Assembly (NCBI GenBank): GCA_025964625.1 | Contig: JAOPYL010000257.1 | Location: 1-50,842 of the forward strand | DNA length: 50,842 nt | Direction: 5' to 3' | Source: Actinoallomurus sp. | GTDB taxonomy: Bacteria > Actinomycetota > Actinomycetes > Streptosporangiales > Streptosporangiaceae | Shown: positions 50,685 to 50,842 of the stretch, piece by piece | Numbering within the stretch: position 1 is the stretch's first letter | How the letters are laid out: each line of letters starts with the position of its first letter | The notes under the pieces: model-generated | What the model was told of the DNA's origin: nothing | The model's database searches: none | The model's input: only the letters and a program-made list of their open reading frames with translations | Translations under genes and position numbers: made by a program

Positions 50685-50842
50685 TCAGCCTCCCTGCCAG
50701 GTCCGCTCTTCGCTCGCTTTGAGCTGGGCGACGAAGGCGGCGGCCTGGGTGCGGCGGCGCATGTCGAGTTTGGTGAAGAGGTTGGAGACGTAGTTCTTGA
50801 CGGTTTTTTCGGCGAGGAAGAGGTGTTCGCCGATCTGGCGGT
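50685..50842 (-). CDS. DevR/DosR-like response regulator, C-terminal part
   Basis: Only the last 51 codons lie in the window. They encode a LuxR/GerE recognition region '[20 protein letters not shown]' followed by '[20 protein letters not shown]'. This nearly copies the mycobacterial DosR C-terminus ([24 protein letters not shown]), including the Lys-Asn of the recognition helix. The receiver domain is beyond the right edge. It is the likely regulator of the two genes to its left. Confidence 0.88.
   Translation of the reverse strand, partial: RQIGEHLFLAEKTVKNYVSNLFTKLDMRRRTQAAAFVAQLKASEERTWQGG

Overview
The window is high-GC (by eye around 70%), almost entirely coding DNA from a filamentous-type actinomycete. 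GTG starts, 4-nt ATGA/GTGA overlaps, the order nadD-rsfS-histidine phosphatase-tRNA-Ala, an IclR-controlled glpF-glpK locus, RsbRST stress signalling and a DevR/DosR-like regulator all point to Actinobacteria. A Streptosporangiales/Thermomonosporaceae-like host is my best guess, but the genus cannot be fixed from sequence alone. I see no IS element, prophage, CRISPR array or rRNA, and one tRNA.

Layout. 1-2907 (minus): a lower-GC five-gene operon of a WXG100-sized helical protein, a 382-aa ESX-substrate-like protein, a YbaB/EbfC-like protein and two paralogous small membrane proteins, the last cut by the window edge. 3183-7693: M48 protease, divergent PaaK-like CoA ligase, an orphan Pro/Tyr/Gly-rich frame, then nadD-rsfS-gpgP-like and tRNA-Ala(GGC). 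7847-11599: secreted protein, HTH regulator divergent from an aldo/keto reductase, a TerB_N-domain relic, PAC2 protein. 11769-18312: LysR gene convergent with a tightly overlapping operon MFS-SDR-ALDH-UbiD-UbiX, which reads as uptake and oxidation of an (aromatic) alcohol/aldehyde to an acid followed by prFMN-dependent decarboxylation. 18517-25410: recQ, fatty acid desaturase, MscS channel, MFS transporter divergent from a cytochrome P450. 25480-29154: ABC exporter operon and a NarL-type two-component system. 29345-33299: two cell-wall polymer glycosyltransferases, one a GT2/CDP-glycerol transferase fusion. 33424-35138: DedA, UBP zinc finger, VanZ-like protein.

35352-42210 is a stress-signalling island: rsbR-rsbS-rsbT, an ATPase/PP2C fusion and a GAF-PP2C phosphatase form one overlapping operon flanked by two paralogous MarR regulators, followed by a PP2C-like protein whose metal-binding Asp is Asn. 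No sigma factor, RsbV or RsbW is present, so the output lies elsewhere. 42207-47206 holds glycerol uptake: iclR-glpK on the minus strand divergent from glpF-glpK, with shared palindromic half-sites and a good promoter between them.

47286-48351 contains a tandem duplication of a whole transcription unit (promoter block, leader, gene, terminator) encoding tiny secreted Gly/Cys-rich, acidic peptides of unknown function. 48628-50842 is a dormancy/hypoxia-type cluster: tandem universal stress protein, Acg-like nitroreductase with a DosR-box-like site upstream, and the C-terminus of a DevR/DosR-like response regulator at the right edge.
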